In this document: positions 7,433-15,186 of the stretch, one piece after another
Layout: each line of letters begins with the position of its first letter
Numbering within the stretch: position 1 is the first letter of the stretch
Assembly (NCBI GenBank): GCA_002716125.1
Contig: PAZH01000050.1
Coordinates: 1 to 64,000 of the forward strand
DNA: 64,000 nucleotides
Source: Rhodospirillaceae bacterium
GTDB taxonomy: Bacteria; Pseudomonadota; Alphaproteobacteria; UBA8366
Direction: 5' to 3'
Made by a program: the position numbers and the translations under genes
The notes under the pieces: model-generated
Seen by the model: the letters and a program-made list of their open reading frames with translations, nothing else
Databases searched by the model: none
What the model was told of the DNA's origin: nothing

Positions 7433-8274
7433 TCGAAGGTCCGCTCGAGAAATTCAACGACGCCTGCGGTAAACGCGTCGTTCCTGTCGCCGGCGACCAT
7501 ATGGCCGGCTTCGGCGACGTCGACGAACTCGGCGTGCGGCACCAGGCGTTTGAAGTCCTGTACATTCTCCAAGCTGACCACGTCGCTGCTGCCGCCGCGA
7601 ACCAATAGGGTGGGGATCTGGATTTTGCTGGCGGCTTCGCTGATCTCGCGCGACGCTTCCTCATCATGCGGGTGGCGGCGGTCGAGGAATTTCGGGTCCC
7701 AATGCCAGTACCACCGGCCGTCGTCGCGCAAGCGCAGGTTCTTTTTAAGACCGCTGACGTCTTTTGGACGCGATCGATGCTCACGGTACTCCGCGACCGC
7801 GTCGGCCGCATCCTCGACCGTGGTGAATCCGTTCGGGTGTTTGTTCATAAAGGCAAGGATACGCTCCGCGCCCTTCGCTTCGATTTTCGGGGTGATATCG
7901 ACCAAGACGAGTGCGCGGCAGAGATCTGGTGCCCCATTGCCGACCACGAAGGTTGCCGTCCGCCCACCGAGCGAAGCACCGACGAGGACCGCCTTGCGGC
8001 CAAGCTGGCTCAACACGGCGTTGATGTCGGCCACGAAATGGACGGCTTCATAGTCGCCGTTGGGGGACCAGCCGCTATCGCCGTGGCCGCGGAGATCGAC
8101 GCTGAGCGTCCGCCAACCTTTGCCAGCCAGGAGTTCGGCCGCACCACCCCAGGAATGGCGGGTCTGGCCGCCGCCATGCATGAACAGGATCGGATCGGCG
8201 TCCGGGTCGCCCCATGCGTCGGCGATGAGCGTGACACCGCCCGACCCTTCGAATTCTATGGTCTGGCTTTCCAT
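7429..8274 (-). CDS. alpha/beta hydrolase, second of a tandem pair
   Basis: A 281-residue alpha/beta hydrolase. It shows the oxyanion region LFMHGGGQTRHSW, DLRGHGDSGW, the nucleophile elbow GASLGGR and the C-terminal histidine segment DVAEAGHMVAGD. It is very similar along its whole length to the next upstream gene (shared blocks such as YREHRSRPKDVSGLKKNLRL and DGRWYWHWDPK), so the pair arose by tandem duplication. The ATG at 8274 overlaps the upstream stop as TGATG, which suggests translational coupling. Natural substrate unknown; the neighbouring Baeyer-Villiger enzyme makes an ester or lactone substrate possible. Confidence 0.9.
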   Translation of the reverse strand: MESQTIEFEGSGGVTLIADAWGDPDADPILFMHGGGQTRHSWGGAAELLAGKGWRTLSVDLRGHGDSGWSPNGDYEAVHFVADINAVLSQLGRKAVLVGASLGGRTATFVVGNGAPDLCRALVLVDITPKIEAKGAERILAFMNKHPNGFTTVEDAADAVAEYREHRSRPKDVSGLKKNLRLRDDGRWYWHWDPKFLDRRHPHDEEASREISEAASKIQIPTLLVRGGSSDVVSLENVQDFKRLVPHAEFVDVAEAGHMVAGDRNDAFTAGVVEFLERTFD

Positions 8275-9137
8275 CAAGCAGCTGCGTGGTCCGAGAAGGT
8301 TTGGCCGAGAAAATCGACAACGGCATCGGTGAAGATATCGTTCTTGTCTCCCGCGACCATGTGGCCCGCGTCCGCGACATCGATGAATTTTGCCGTCGGC
8401 AATAGGTTCAGAAAATCCTGCACCCCTTCGGGACTGACCACGTCACTGCTGCCGCCGCGGATCAATAGAGTTGGAATCTTTATGTTTGGTGTCGAGGCAC
8501 GGACCCGCTCGTTCCGCGATGGATTCTCCTTATCGCGACGGTCGATATATTTGGGGTCCCAATGCCAATACCAGCGGCCGTCGTCCTTGAGACGCAAGTT
8601 CTTCTTCAGGCCGCTGACGTCTTTCGGCCGGGAGCGATGCTCGCGATACGCGGCGACCGCATCGGCGGCGTCTTCAAGAGATGCGAAACCGTCTAGATTG
8701 GCGCGCATGAATTGCTGAATGCGCGCGACGCCTTTTGCCTCGGTCTTCGGCGCGATATCGACCAGTATCAGAGCGGAGGCCAATTCTTGCGAGCCTTCGC
8801 CCAGGCCGAGCAGGGCCGTCCGGCCGCCAAGCGACGCGCCGCAAATCACGGTCTTGCGGCCAATTTGTTCGAGGACCGCAAAGAAATCTTCGACGAAATA
8901 ATCGAGCTCGTAGTTTGCGTCCGGTGACCAGCCGCTGTCGCCGTGGCCGCGATGATCCATGCTGATCGTATGCCACCCGCGCGCCGCCAATGCCGCCGCG
9001 GCACCGCCCCACGCATGCCGCGTCTGGCCACCGCCATGCATAAACAAGACGGGGTCATGGGTCGGATCGCCATAGAGATCGGCGGCGATCGGAAACCCTT
9101 CGGAGGATTTGAACTCAATGGTTTTTGCTTCGGTCAT
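8274..9137 (-). CDS. alpha/beta hydrolase, first of a tandem pair
   Basis: A 287-residue alpha/beta hydrolase with LFMHGGGQTRHAWGG, DHRGHGDSGWSPDA, the nucleophile elbow GASLGGR and DVADAGHMVAGDK at the end. It is the paralog of the next gene; the two differ mainly in short loops between the lid and the last strands. I chose the ATG at 9137 because a GAAGG lies six bases before it and the upstream 11 codons look unrelated to the family. The two genes form an operon on the minus strand, transcribed away from the trp region. A GGGCGGGCC/GGCCCGCCC hairpin lies 35-54 bases upstream of the start; its role is unclear. Confidence 0.9.
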   Translation of the reverse strand: MTEAKTIEFKSSEGFPIAADLYGDPTHDPVLFMHGGGQTRHAWGGAAAALAARGWHTISMDHRGHGDSGWSPDANYELDYFVEDFFAVLEQIGRKTVICGASLGGRTALLGLGEGSQELASALILVDIAPKTEAKGVARIQQFMRANLDGFASLEDAADAVAAYREHRSRPKDVSGLKKNLRLKDDGRWYWHWDPKYIDRRDKENPSRNERVRASTPNIKIPTLLIRGGSSDVVSPEGVQDFLNLLPTAKFIDVADAGHMVAGDKNDIFTDAVVDFLGQTFSDHAAA

Positions 9138-9382
9138 AGATACCTTCGTCCTGGATTCCCACTCAAACAACGGGCGGGCCGAGGCCCGCCCTGAGTGTCT
9201 GAGACAGGGAGTTTCTTAGTTAATGAGCGCATTAAACGTTTCGATTGGTCTGGCCGACCCATTCCGTTCGTAGCCTGTGTTCATCGCACCCTTAGGAAAC
9301 ATGTCCATGACAACAGAAATATGGCGGGTTGCGCGATTGAACAGGGAAGCGATTTCGCAGCTTGTTCTCGACAGAATCCGGA

Positions 9383-9410
9383 TTGACCCACTCGGACCTT
9401 TGTGTATCTA
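9383..9410 (+). promoter_or_regulatory. probable sigma70-type promoter of trpL-trpE(G)
   Basis: TTGACC at 9383-9388 and TATCTA at 9405-9410 are 16 bases apart, a good match to -35 and -10 boxes. The transcript would start near 9416-9418, only a few bases before the trpL ATG at 9421, so the leader message would be leaderless or nearly so. Confidence 0.65.
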
Positions 9411-9420
9411 TAGCGCCGCT

Positions 9421-9474
9421 ATGAGAAAAACATTCGCGATCTTGATTTCGAACTGGTGGTGGCTGCGTTCTTAA
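9421..9474 (+). CDS. trpL: trp operon leader peptide, 17 residues with three consecutive Trp
   Basis: The peptide is MRKTFAILISNWWWLRS. Three tandem TGG codons (9454-9462) just before the attenuator make it the sensor of charged tRNA-Trp: when tryptophan is short the ribosome stalls here and trpE(G) is transcribed. There is no Shine-Dalgarno, and the predicted promoter ends about ten bases before the ATG. This agrees with what is known of rhizobial trpL, which is translated from a leaderless message and whose peptide and released leader RNA have regulatory roles of their own in Sinorhizobium. Confidence 0.9.
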   Translation: MRKTFAILISNWWWLRS

Positions 9475-9541
9475 AACGGCGGCCCCAATTCTCATGCGTG
9501 ACAAACAATGGCTGCCAACTCCGGGCAGCCTTTTCTTTTTT
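9461..9541 (+). promoter_or_regulatory. trp attenuator: alternative stems and terminator before trpE(G)
   Basis: Four segments can pair in turn. Segment 1 is GGCTGC at 9461-9466, overlapping the last Trp codon. Segment 2 is GGCGGCC at 9478-9484, segment 3 is GGCTGCC at 9510-9516 and segment 4 is GGCAGCC at 9524-9530. Pairs 1:2 and 3:4 form with one G-U at most; 2:3 is the antiterminator with seven pairs. The 3:4 hairpin has a seven-base loop and is followed by TTTTCTTTTTT, a classic intrinsic terminator. A ribosome stalled on the Trp codons would cover segment 1 and favour 2:3. Confidence 0.9.
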
Positions 9542-9591
9542 CGACGTCGGCATCGCCCGGAAGGTCGAGCCAGGCTTGAAGGAAAGCGATT

Positions 9592-11757
9592 ATGACGACG
9601 GAACAGGAAATCAACAACTTTACCACCAAAGGCGGCATTAACATTCGCCGCACCACGGAGCCGGAAACCTATGAAGGCGCCCGTATGCTTTTGGTCGACT
9701 CGCTCGACTCGCACCGCGGCGTTCTGCTCTCTTCCGATTTCGAGTATCCGGGTCGTTACACGCGATGGGACATGGGATTTATCGACCCGCCGGTGGAAGT
9801 TTCGGCAATCGGCCGTGCGGCGCGTGTGCGGGCGTTGAGCGAGCGCGGACGTGTTCTGGTAAACGCTTTAGCGAAACGTCTGCCCGATTTCGATTTCCTC
9901 GAGAGTCATGCGTTGACGGACGATGGTTTCACGGCGCAGGTCAAGGAATCGACGGAGCGGTTCCCGGAAGAGCAACGCAGTAAGCAGCCGTCGACCTTCT
10001 CTTTGGTGCGGGAAATCTTGGACTTCTTCAGCGCACCGCAGGAAGAGGCGTTTTTCGGGCTCTACGGTTCGTTTGGCTACAATCTCGCTTTCCAATTCGA
10101 GCCGCTCGATCGGAAGCAGAACGTCGATAGTGATCAGCGCGATCTTCTGCTATATCTGCCGGACCGCCTGTTACTGGTCGACCACCAACGGGGCGAAGCG
10201 CTTTGGCACAATTACGAGTTTGACGTCGATGGTGAATCGACGGCCGGTATCGCCCGCAGCGGTCCTGTGGAAGAATTTAAGTTCGCTGAACCCGGACCGA
10301 CCCAACGCGATCATGCGCCGGGCGAGTACGGCGAGACCGTGAGCAAGGCGAAGGAATATTTCAAGGCGGGGGATCTTTTCGAAACGGTCCCTGGTGTGAA
10401 CACCTGGCAGCCGGTCGAAGAGCCGCCCTCGGTGATCTTCCGCCGTCTCATGCAGGTCAATCCGGCGCCTTACGGCTTCTTCATGAACATCGGCGAGCAA
10501 GAGTATCTCGTCGGTGCGTCGCCGGAGATGTTCGTACGGGTCGAAGGCCGGCAGGTTGAAACCTGCCCCATCTCCGGGACAATCCGTCGCGGCACCGATC
10601 CGATACACGATGCGAGTCAGATTCTCACCCTATTGAATTCGAAGAAGGACGAGTCGGAACTCACCATGTGTACCGATGTCGACCGAAACGATAAGTCCCG
10701 CATTTGCGAGCCGGGTTCGGTCAAGGTCATCGGCCGACGTCAGATCGAGATGTACTCCCGGCTGATTCATACGGTGGATCATGTTATCGGCACATTGCGG
10801 CCCGAGTTCGATGCGCTCGACGCGTTCCTATCACATGCCTGGGCCGTCACGGTGACGGGTGCCCCGAAAAAATGGGCGATGCAGTTCATCGAAGATCATG
10901 AGCGCTCGCCGCGGCGCTGGTACGGCGGCGCTGTTGGCGCCGCGTTCGCCAACGGCAATATGAACACCGGCCTCACCTTGCGGACGATCCAGTTCAAGGA
11001 TGGAATTGCCTCCGTCCGCGCCGGTGCGACATTGCTCTACGATTCCGATCCCAACGAGGAAGAAGACGAAATTCATGTTAAAGCCTCGGCTTTCCTCGAC
11101 GCCATCAGCAAGCCGGCGCCGGCAGGCCACAATGCGCAGACGCCGATGCAGGTGCAGACGGGGGCCGGCAAACGAATCCTGTTGATCGACCACGAAGATT
11201 CCTTCGTGCACACCCTGGCGAATTATTTCCGCCAGACCGGCGCGGTCGTCGAGACCATGCGGTTCGGCTTCGATGTCGCACGGCTGGATGAGATCGCACC
11301 GGATTTGGTGGTGTTCTCACCGGGTCCGGGCGAGCCGTCGGATTTCGGCATGAAAGAGACTATCGGGGCGTGCCTCGAGCGGAACCTGCCGATCTTTGGG
11401 GTGTGTCTCGGCCTCCAGGGGATCGCCGAATATTTCGGCGCCGACCTGAAGATTTTGGACTATCCGATGCACGGTAAGCCGTCGACGGTGACGGTCGAAG
11501 AATCGCCGATGTTCACGGATTTGCCGAAGGATTTTACCACAGCGCGGTATCACTCGATCTATATCGAGGCGGATCAGGCGCCGACCGGTATCCAGGTTCT
11601 CGGCAAGACGGACGACGGCGTTGCCATGGCAATCGGGCACGAGAGCCTGCCGGTTTGGGCTGTGCAATTCCATCCGGAATCGATCCTGACCTTGGAGAAC
11701 GATCACGGCCTGCAGGTCATCCGCAATGTGGTCGGCATGGCGGTCGCAGCGGCTTAA
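9592..11757 (+). CDS. trpE(G): fused anthranilate synthase TrpE(G)
   Basis: Makes anthranilate from chorismate and glutamine, the first committed step of tryptophan synthesis. The 721-residue protein joins the synthase domain (about 1-515) to the glutamine amidotransferase domain (about 525-721). The first has GDLFETVPGVNTW, ISGTIRRGTDP, CTDVDRNDKSRICEPGS and GGAVGAAFANGNMNTGLTLR. The second has ILLIDHEDSFVHTLANYF, the catalytic Cys in FGVCLGLQ and His-Glu in VQFHPESILT. Such fusions are typical of Rhizobium, Brucella and Azospirillum relatives. A terminator-type attenuator with trpL precedes it, so tryptophan supply sets its expression. An AAGGAAAG Shine-Dalgarno lies before the ATG. Confidence 0.97.
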   Translation: MTTEQEINNFTTKGGINIRRTTEPETYEGARMLLVDSLDSHRGVLLSSDFEYPGRYTRWDMGFIDPPVEVSAIGRAARVRALSERGRVLVNALAKRLPDFDFLESHALTDDGFTAQVKESTERFPEEQRSKQPSTFSLVREILDFFSAPQEEAFFGLYGSFGYNLAFQFEPLDRKQNVDSDQRDLLLYLPDRLLLVDHQRGEALWHNYEFDVDGESTAGIARSGPVEEFKFAEPGPTQRDHAPGEYGETVSKAKEYFKAGDLFETVPGVNTWQPVEEPPSVIFRRLMQVNPAPYGFFMNIGEQEYLVGASPEMFVRVEGRQVETCPISGTIRRGTDPIHDASQILTLLNSKKDESELTMCTDVDRNDKSRICEPGSVKVIGRRQIEMYSRLIHTVDHVIGTLRPEFDALDAFLSHAWAVTVTGAPKKWAMQFIEDHERSPRRWYGGAVGAAFANGNMNTGLTLRTIQFKDGIASVRAGATLLYDSDPNEEEDEIHVKASAFLDAISKPAPAGHNAQTPMQVQTGAGKRILLIDHEDSFVHTLANYFRQTGAVVETMRFGFDVARLDEIAPDLVVFSPGPGEPSDFGMKETIGACLERNLPIFGVCLGLQGIAEYFGADLKILDYPMHGKPSTVTVEESPMFTDLPKDFTTARYHSIYIEADQAPTGIQVLGKTDDGVAMAIGHESLPVWAVQFHPESILTLENDHGLQVIRNVVGMAVAAA

Positions 11758-11790
11758 CCAGGTTCGTTTCGACAATCGGTCTTCTTCCAA

Positions 11791-11818
11791 CGTCATTCCC
11801 GCCTTCGCGGGAATGACG
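11791..11818. repeat. perfect 12-bp palindromic hairpin after trpE(G)
   Basis: Arms CGTCATTCCCGC and GCGGGAATGACG with the loop CTTC. This CATTCCCGC/GCGGGAATG palindrome is a dispersed extragenic repeat type seen in many proteobacteria. A weaker copy with an interrupted core occurs at about 59096-59115. It may also end trpE(G) transcription, but no T run follows. Confidence 0.7.
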
Positions 11819-11866
11819 ATTGAACTAAAGTTCCTCTTATAGACACCAATAACGGAGGACACGGAA

Positions 11867-12283
11867 ATGACGGACGAAGATAAGGTCGAAGAATCCGGCG
11901 ATAGCCTATTGGCGCGGGCACATGAGCGGCGCGGGTTCCATCTCGGCGTGCACGAGATCATGAACGAGGCCGATACCGAGTATATGCAGCACTATCAGCG
12001 CTGGCTGGAGTTCGCGAACATCAAGGAACGCCATCTCGACCGGAAGACCAAGCAAATCGTCCATGTCGCCGTCGACATTGCTCGGAATGCGCATCCCGAT
12101 CACATCCGCGCGCATATGGTGGCCGGTGTGAAAGCGGGTGTGACGAAGGAAGAGTTTTTCGAGGTGGCGACGCTCGGCTTTATCTTGGGGGGCACGTCTT
12201 CACTGTTGCTTGGTATGGAAGCCTGGCGCCGGACCTTCCGGCCGGATCAGAAACCAGCCTGGGAACTTGTGGAGGACGGTTAA
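11867..12283 (+). CDS. carboxymuconolactone decarboxylase-like (AhpD-like) protein
   Basis: A 138-residue all-helical protein of the CMD/AhpD family. The core helix pair HLDRKTKQIVHVAVDIARNA, HPDHIRAHMVAGVKAGVTKE and FFEVATLGFILGGTSS matches the family pattern. The CxxC of peroxidase-type members is absent; the equivalent loop reads NAHPDHIRAH, so it is more likely a decarboxylase/isomerase-like member or one without redox activity. It stands alone after trpE(G), with GGAGG eight bases or so before the ATG. Two other family members occur in this window at 41690 and 50466. Confidence 0.85.
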   Translation: MTDEDKVEESGDSLLARAHERRGFHLGVHEIMNEADTEYMQHYQRWLEFANIKERHLDRKTKQIVHVAVDIARNAHPDHIRAHMVAGVKAGVTKEEFFEVATLGFILGGTSSLLLGMEAWRRTFRPDQKPAWELVEDG

Positions 12284-12317
12284 TATGAATGAGTGATTAT
12301 GAGATCGACCGCTAAAA

Positions 12318-12355
12318 TAAATTAGAGCATCTGAGGTAAATTAGAGCATCTGAGG
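12318..12355. repeat. 19-bp perfect tandem duplication
   Basis: TAAATTAGAGCATCTGAGG occurs twice back to back, at 12318-12336 and 12337-12355. The second copy holds the stop and last codons of the minus-strand gene ending at 12341; the first copy repeats the same codons and stop just beyond it. It looks like a slippage or repair scar at the edge of the AT-rich insert. Confidence 0.9.
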
Positions 12356-13172
12356 CGGTGGCCGAAAAATTTCGTGATGAATTACTTTCTTTACAATTCG
12401 TTCTGCTGCGAGGTTTCTACTCGAGTCTCTTGTTTGGAATGTTTTCATAACGCAAGTGAGTTTATCACCCTTGCCAAAACGAACTCGTCCAAGTTCGACT
12501 TGTTGGATGAAAGCTTCATCTTCGATAATTACCCAAAATGGGTTAACACCATCAAAAAACACGCCATTTATTGCCTTCTCGGAATTGAGCGGATCGCAAT
12601 TCTAAAATCACTGTATTTTCTTGCTCTAGTAACGGCGTTGAAAAATCGATTGGTGAAAAAAGGTCGGCGTCTTTCCGATTAACTTCGGAGATCCGTTGCC
12701 GCTCAGAATCGAGAATCTCAAGTCGGTCGATGGCCTGAAGGGGTTTACGAATAAATGAATGGGCGGCTCTTCCCGCACTTGGGTTTCCCACAATATTTAG
12801 AACTTCCGTTTGAATTATTGTCACGTTTCCGGAGTTTGTAGTTACTTCTACATCACCACCGATCCTTTTTGCGCTGGTTGGTTTTTCGCCTTTAAGTGAT
12901 TTGAAGAGTTCGATACTCGATGAAAGAACACTGCCAAATTGTTTCACTCCATCAACCAATAATCCTGCGACTTCTAGCGCCGTTTTGATTTCGAAGCTGC
13001 CATGATTAAGGCCAACAATCGAAGGTCGAAACTCCGCTGAGGTCCCATACAGTGTATTGGATACAATAAGTGAGTACTGTGAAAATCCAACGATACTATC
13101 GGCAACATTATAGGCATCCATTTCGGCGCTGCCGGATTTAGTAACGTACCGTAAAGTATACTCAAGACGCAT
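12341..13172 (-). pseudogene. conserved-looking protein of unknown function, split by a frameshift in an A6/T6 run
   Basis: The first 206 codons end in REGNKWRVF followed by TGA, just after a run of six T (plus-strand A run 12554-12559). Removing one T gives WRVFDGVNPFWVIIEDEAF and an open frame to 12341, about 276 residues in all. The joined protein has an N-terminal beta-rich part, a middle helix (EIKTALEVAGLLVDGVKQFG), a segment with VEVTTNSGNVTIIQTEVLN, and a C-terminal module KWRVFDGVNPFWVIIEDEAF with KGDKLTCVMKTFQTRD. I think I have seen this C-terminal layout in unnamed accessory proteins, but cannot name a family. It could be a real mutation, a slippage-tolerant site or a base-call error. 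Confidence 0.7.
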
Positions 13173-13354
13173 TAATTCGATTCGATTGTGCCGAATACAA
13201 GAAACCGTGCAATGAGATCAAATTCGTGGATATTTTTCGGATTATGATTCAATTGCAAACTCTTGTGTGGAGTCAATATAAATTATTTCATAATTAGATT
13301 GTATATTTTCATATTTCAAATGGCCTGCTGTGCTGTTTACTAAGTTTTTGAGAA

Positions 13355-13849
13355 GTGCAGCTCGTAAATTTTGAAGACAGCCTAGAGTGGTTAAAAATGG
13401 AATTAGAACCAAACGAAGTAATTTCTTTGTGGTTTCACTATGAAGAAATTACGATGCATTTTAATCAATTGATAATTCAATACCGGCTTCAGCTCATGGG
13501 CGGTGCCGGTGCAATTGGAGCTATTGGCACATATTTAGTGAGGTCGACCGAAGACCTGAAACATTATCATTTAAGAAGTCTTTTCTCTGCTTGGCTATTT
13601 GTACTGATTCTTGGGGCAGCTGTTTTGGACATTTGCTATTACAGCCAACTTTTAGAGGGGGCGGTTAAAGCAATAATAGAATTTGAGAGAATGCACCCGA
13701 CGATCAAATTAAGCACAACGATCGCGGCTGAAGTTCCAGGCTCCGGGTTAGCAACCGTGATATTTTGGTATTCCGTAATCCTGGGTTCACTCGCGATTTT
13801 TAGTCTTTGGTCCTACTACAGATATCGTCAATTAAAGAACTGTAATTAA
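13355..13849 (+). CDS. membrane protein of unknown function in the AT-rich insert
   Basis: A 164-residue protein starting at a GTG; an ATG at 13397 (MELEPNE) is possible. After an acidic, soluble N-terminus it has hydrophobic segments LMGGAGAIGAIGTYLV, SAWLFVLILGAAVLDICYY and ATVIFWYSVILGSLAIFSLW, then a basic tail YRYRQLKN. The layout suggests three membrane helices. I do not recognise the family. Codon use is AT-rich like the neighbouring broken gene and unlike the rest of the window, so both probably arrived together. Confidence 0.6.
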   Translation: MQLVNFEDSLEWLKMELEPNEVISLWFHYEEITMHFNQLIIQYRLQLMGGAGAIGAIGTYLVRSTEDLKHYHLRSLFSAWLFVLILGAAVLDICYYSQLLEGAVKAIIEFERMHPTIKLSTTIAAEVPGSGLATVIFWYSVILGSLAIFSLWSYYRYRQLKNCN

Positions 13850-13879
13850 GATTTGGACTTCTAGATTGTATATTTCGCT

Positions 13880-15049
13880 TCACCACGCCATCCGCAGTAT
13901 CTCCATCACCTGATCGGGCGAGCGGATTTCGCGGGGGTTGCTGAAGGTCCAGTCGTCGAGCATGCAGTTCTCGGCGAGACGCGGCAGATCGTCTTCCTCG
14001 ACACCGGTCTCGCGGATGGTGCGGGGCATATCGAGGCCGCAGATGAAATCGTTGAGGACGTCGGAGGCGGGGACGCCGGCGCGACCCATCGCGATGGCGA
14101 CCTCTTTCTGGCGCGCGCCGTTGACGCTCTCGTTCCATTTCAAGACATAGGGCAGCATGATGCAGCTGGTGTGGCCGTGGGGCACGCCGGCGCTGCCGCC
14201 GAGGATATGCCCGATCGCGTGGCTGGCGCCGAGTCGAGAGCCGGTGATGACGCCTGTCATCGACATCCAGGCACCCATCAGACATTTCAACCGCGCGTCG
14301 AGGTCGGAGGGGTCCGCCTTTACCCGCGGCAGGCCTTCGCCGAGCAGGCGGAGCGCCTGCAGGCAAGCACCATCCGTATAGGCGTTCGCATCGATCGAGA
14401 GATATGTTTCGACGGCGTGGTCGACGGCGCGGATGCCGGTCGAGAGGAACAGCCATTCGGGTGTCGGCACCGTCACCTTGGGGTCGAGGATAACCGAGAC
14501 GGGGATGATGCCGGGGTGCATGAAGCTTTGTTTCAGCCGTAACGCGGAATTTGTGATCCCGGCGCGCGCATTGAATTCGCCGCCGGACAGTGTCGTTGGA
14601 ATGACGATTTGGCGAACGTCTGGCGCGTCGTATTCCGGGAAGTGCCGTTTGCCGTTCTCGTCTACGACGGTGCGGAAGGGTTCCATCCCGTCGGCTGTGT
14701 CGATTCCGTGCTTTAAACAGATTGTGACGGCCTTGCCGCCATCGGTGGTGGAGCCGCCGCCGAGGGAAATGAGAAGGTCTGCCTTCGCTTCCCGCATGGC
14801 ATTGGCGCAAGCGACGACGGCTTCACGGGGCGAATGAGCCGGCATATCGTCATGGGTCCCGCAATAGGTGTTACCAAGCGCCCGGCGTAGCTTCTCGACC
14901 TCGTCGGTCTCGCGGTTCAACGTACCGCTCACGAGAAGAAAGACGTTCTCGGCGCCGAGGCGTTGGGCCTCCGCCTTCGCCGCCGCGGCGGCATCCTCAC
15001 CGAAGATGACCTTCTCCATTCGCGTAAACGCGACTTCGCCTCGATCCAT
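13880..15049 (-). CDS. iron-containing alcohol dehydrogenase
   Basis: A 389-residue group III (iron-activated) dehydrogenase, which oxidises alcohols or reduces aldehydes or maleylacetate with NAD(P). It has the nucleotide site LLISLGGGSTTDGGKAV, PTTLSGGEFNARAGIT, and metal ligands in STGIRAVDHAVETYLS, GASHAIGHILGG and VPHGHTSCIMLPYV. The ATG at 15049 follows AGAGGAAAAGACG; the 20 codons before it look untranslated. The GGEFNARAG segment resembles maleylacetate-reductase-like members, but substrate is not decided. It is divergent from the DHDPS-family gene, with which it may form a catabolic unit. Confidence 0.9.
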   Translation of the reverse strand: MDRGEVAFTRMEKVIFGEDAAAAAKAEAQRLGAENVFLLVSGTLNRETDEVEKLRRALGNTYCGTHDDMPAHSPREAVVACANAMREAKADLLISLGGGSTTDGGKAVTICLKHGIDTADGMEPFRTVVDENGKRHFPEYDAPDVRQIVIPTTLSGGEFNARAGITNSALRLKQSFMHPGIIPVSVILDPKVTVPTPEWLFLSTGIRAVDHAVETYLSIDANAYTDGACLQALRLLGEGLPRVKADPSDLDARLKCLMGAWMSMTGVITGSRLGASHAIGHILGGSAGVPHGHTSCIMLPYVLKWNESVNGARQKEVAIAMGRAGVPASDVLNDFICGLDMPRTIRETGVEEDDLPRLAENCMLDDWTFSNPREIRSPDQVMEILRMAW

Positions 15050-15186
15050 CGTCTTTTCCTCTCGTCTGATATCGGAAAAGAAGGGTGGCGCATTCTTCCG
15101 GAATGTCATCCCGAAAATGCATGCCCTTTAGACAAGCTGGATGGGTGATGTAGGTTGTTGTGCAGAATACCAAAGGAGCTTCGCTT

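Larger units (their letters stand above)
12290..13860. other. AT-rich insert, probably acquired
   Basis: This stretch is visibly richer in A and T than the flanks, uses codons such as AAA, ATT and TTA freely and holds only two genes of unknown function. Between them, 13173-13354 is almost entirely A/T-rich with no gene or clear repeat. A 19-bp tandem repeat marks the left side. No integrase, tRNA or terminal inverted repeats were found, so the mechanism of entry is open. Confidence 0.7.

Noticed and set aside
9172-9191. GGGCGGGCC/GGCCCGCCC hairpin as a terminator
   Set aside because: No gene ends towards it on either strand and there is no T run; it lies in the 5' region of the hydrolase operon, role unknown.
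12554-12562. Selenocysteine at the TGA after the T6 run in the AT-rich gene
   Set aside because: Reading through gives no homologous sequence in that frame; the good continuation is in another frame, so it is a frameshift.
12374-12682. A 102-codon open frame on the plus strand in the AT-rich insert
   Set aside because: It is antisense to the joined minus-strand gene, whose C-terminal module looks like real protein, and has no ribosome-binding site.
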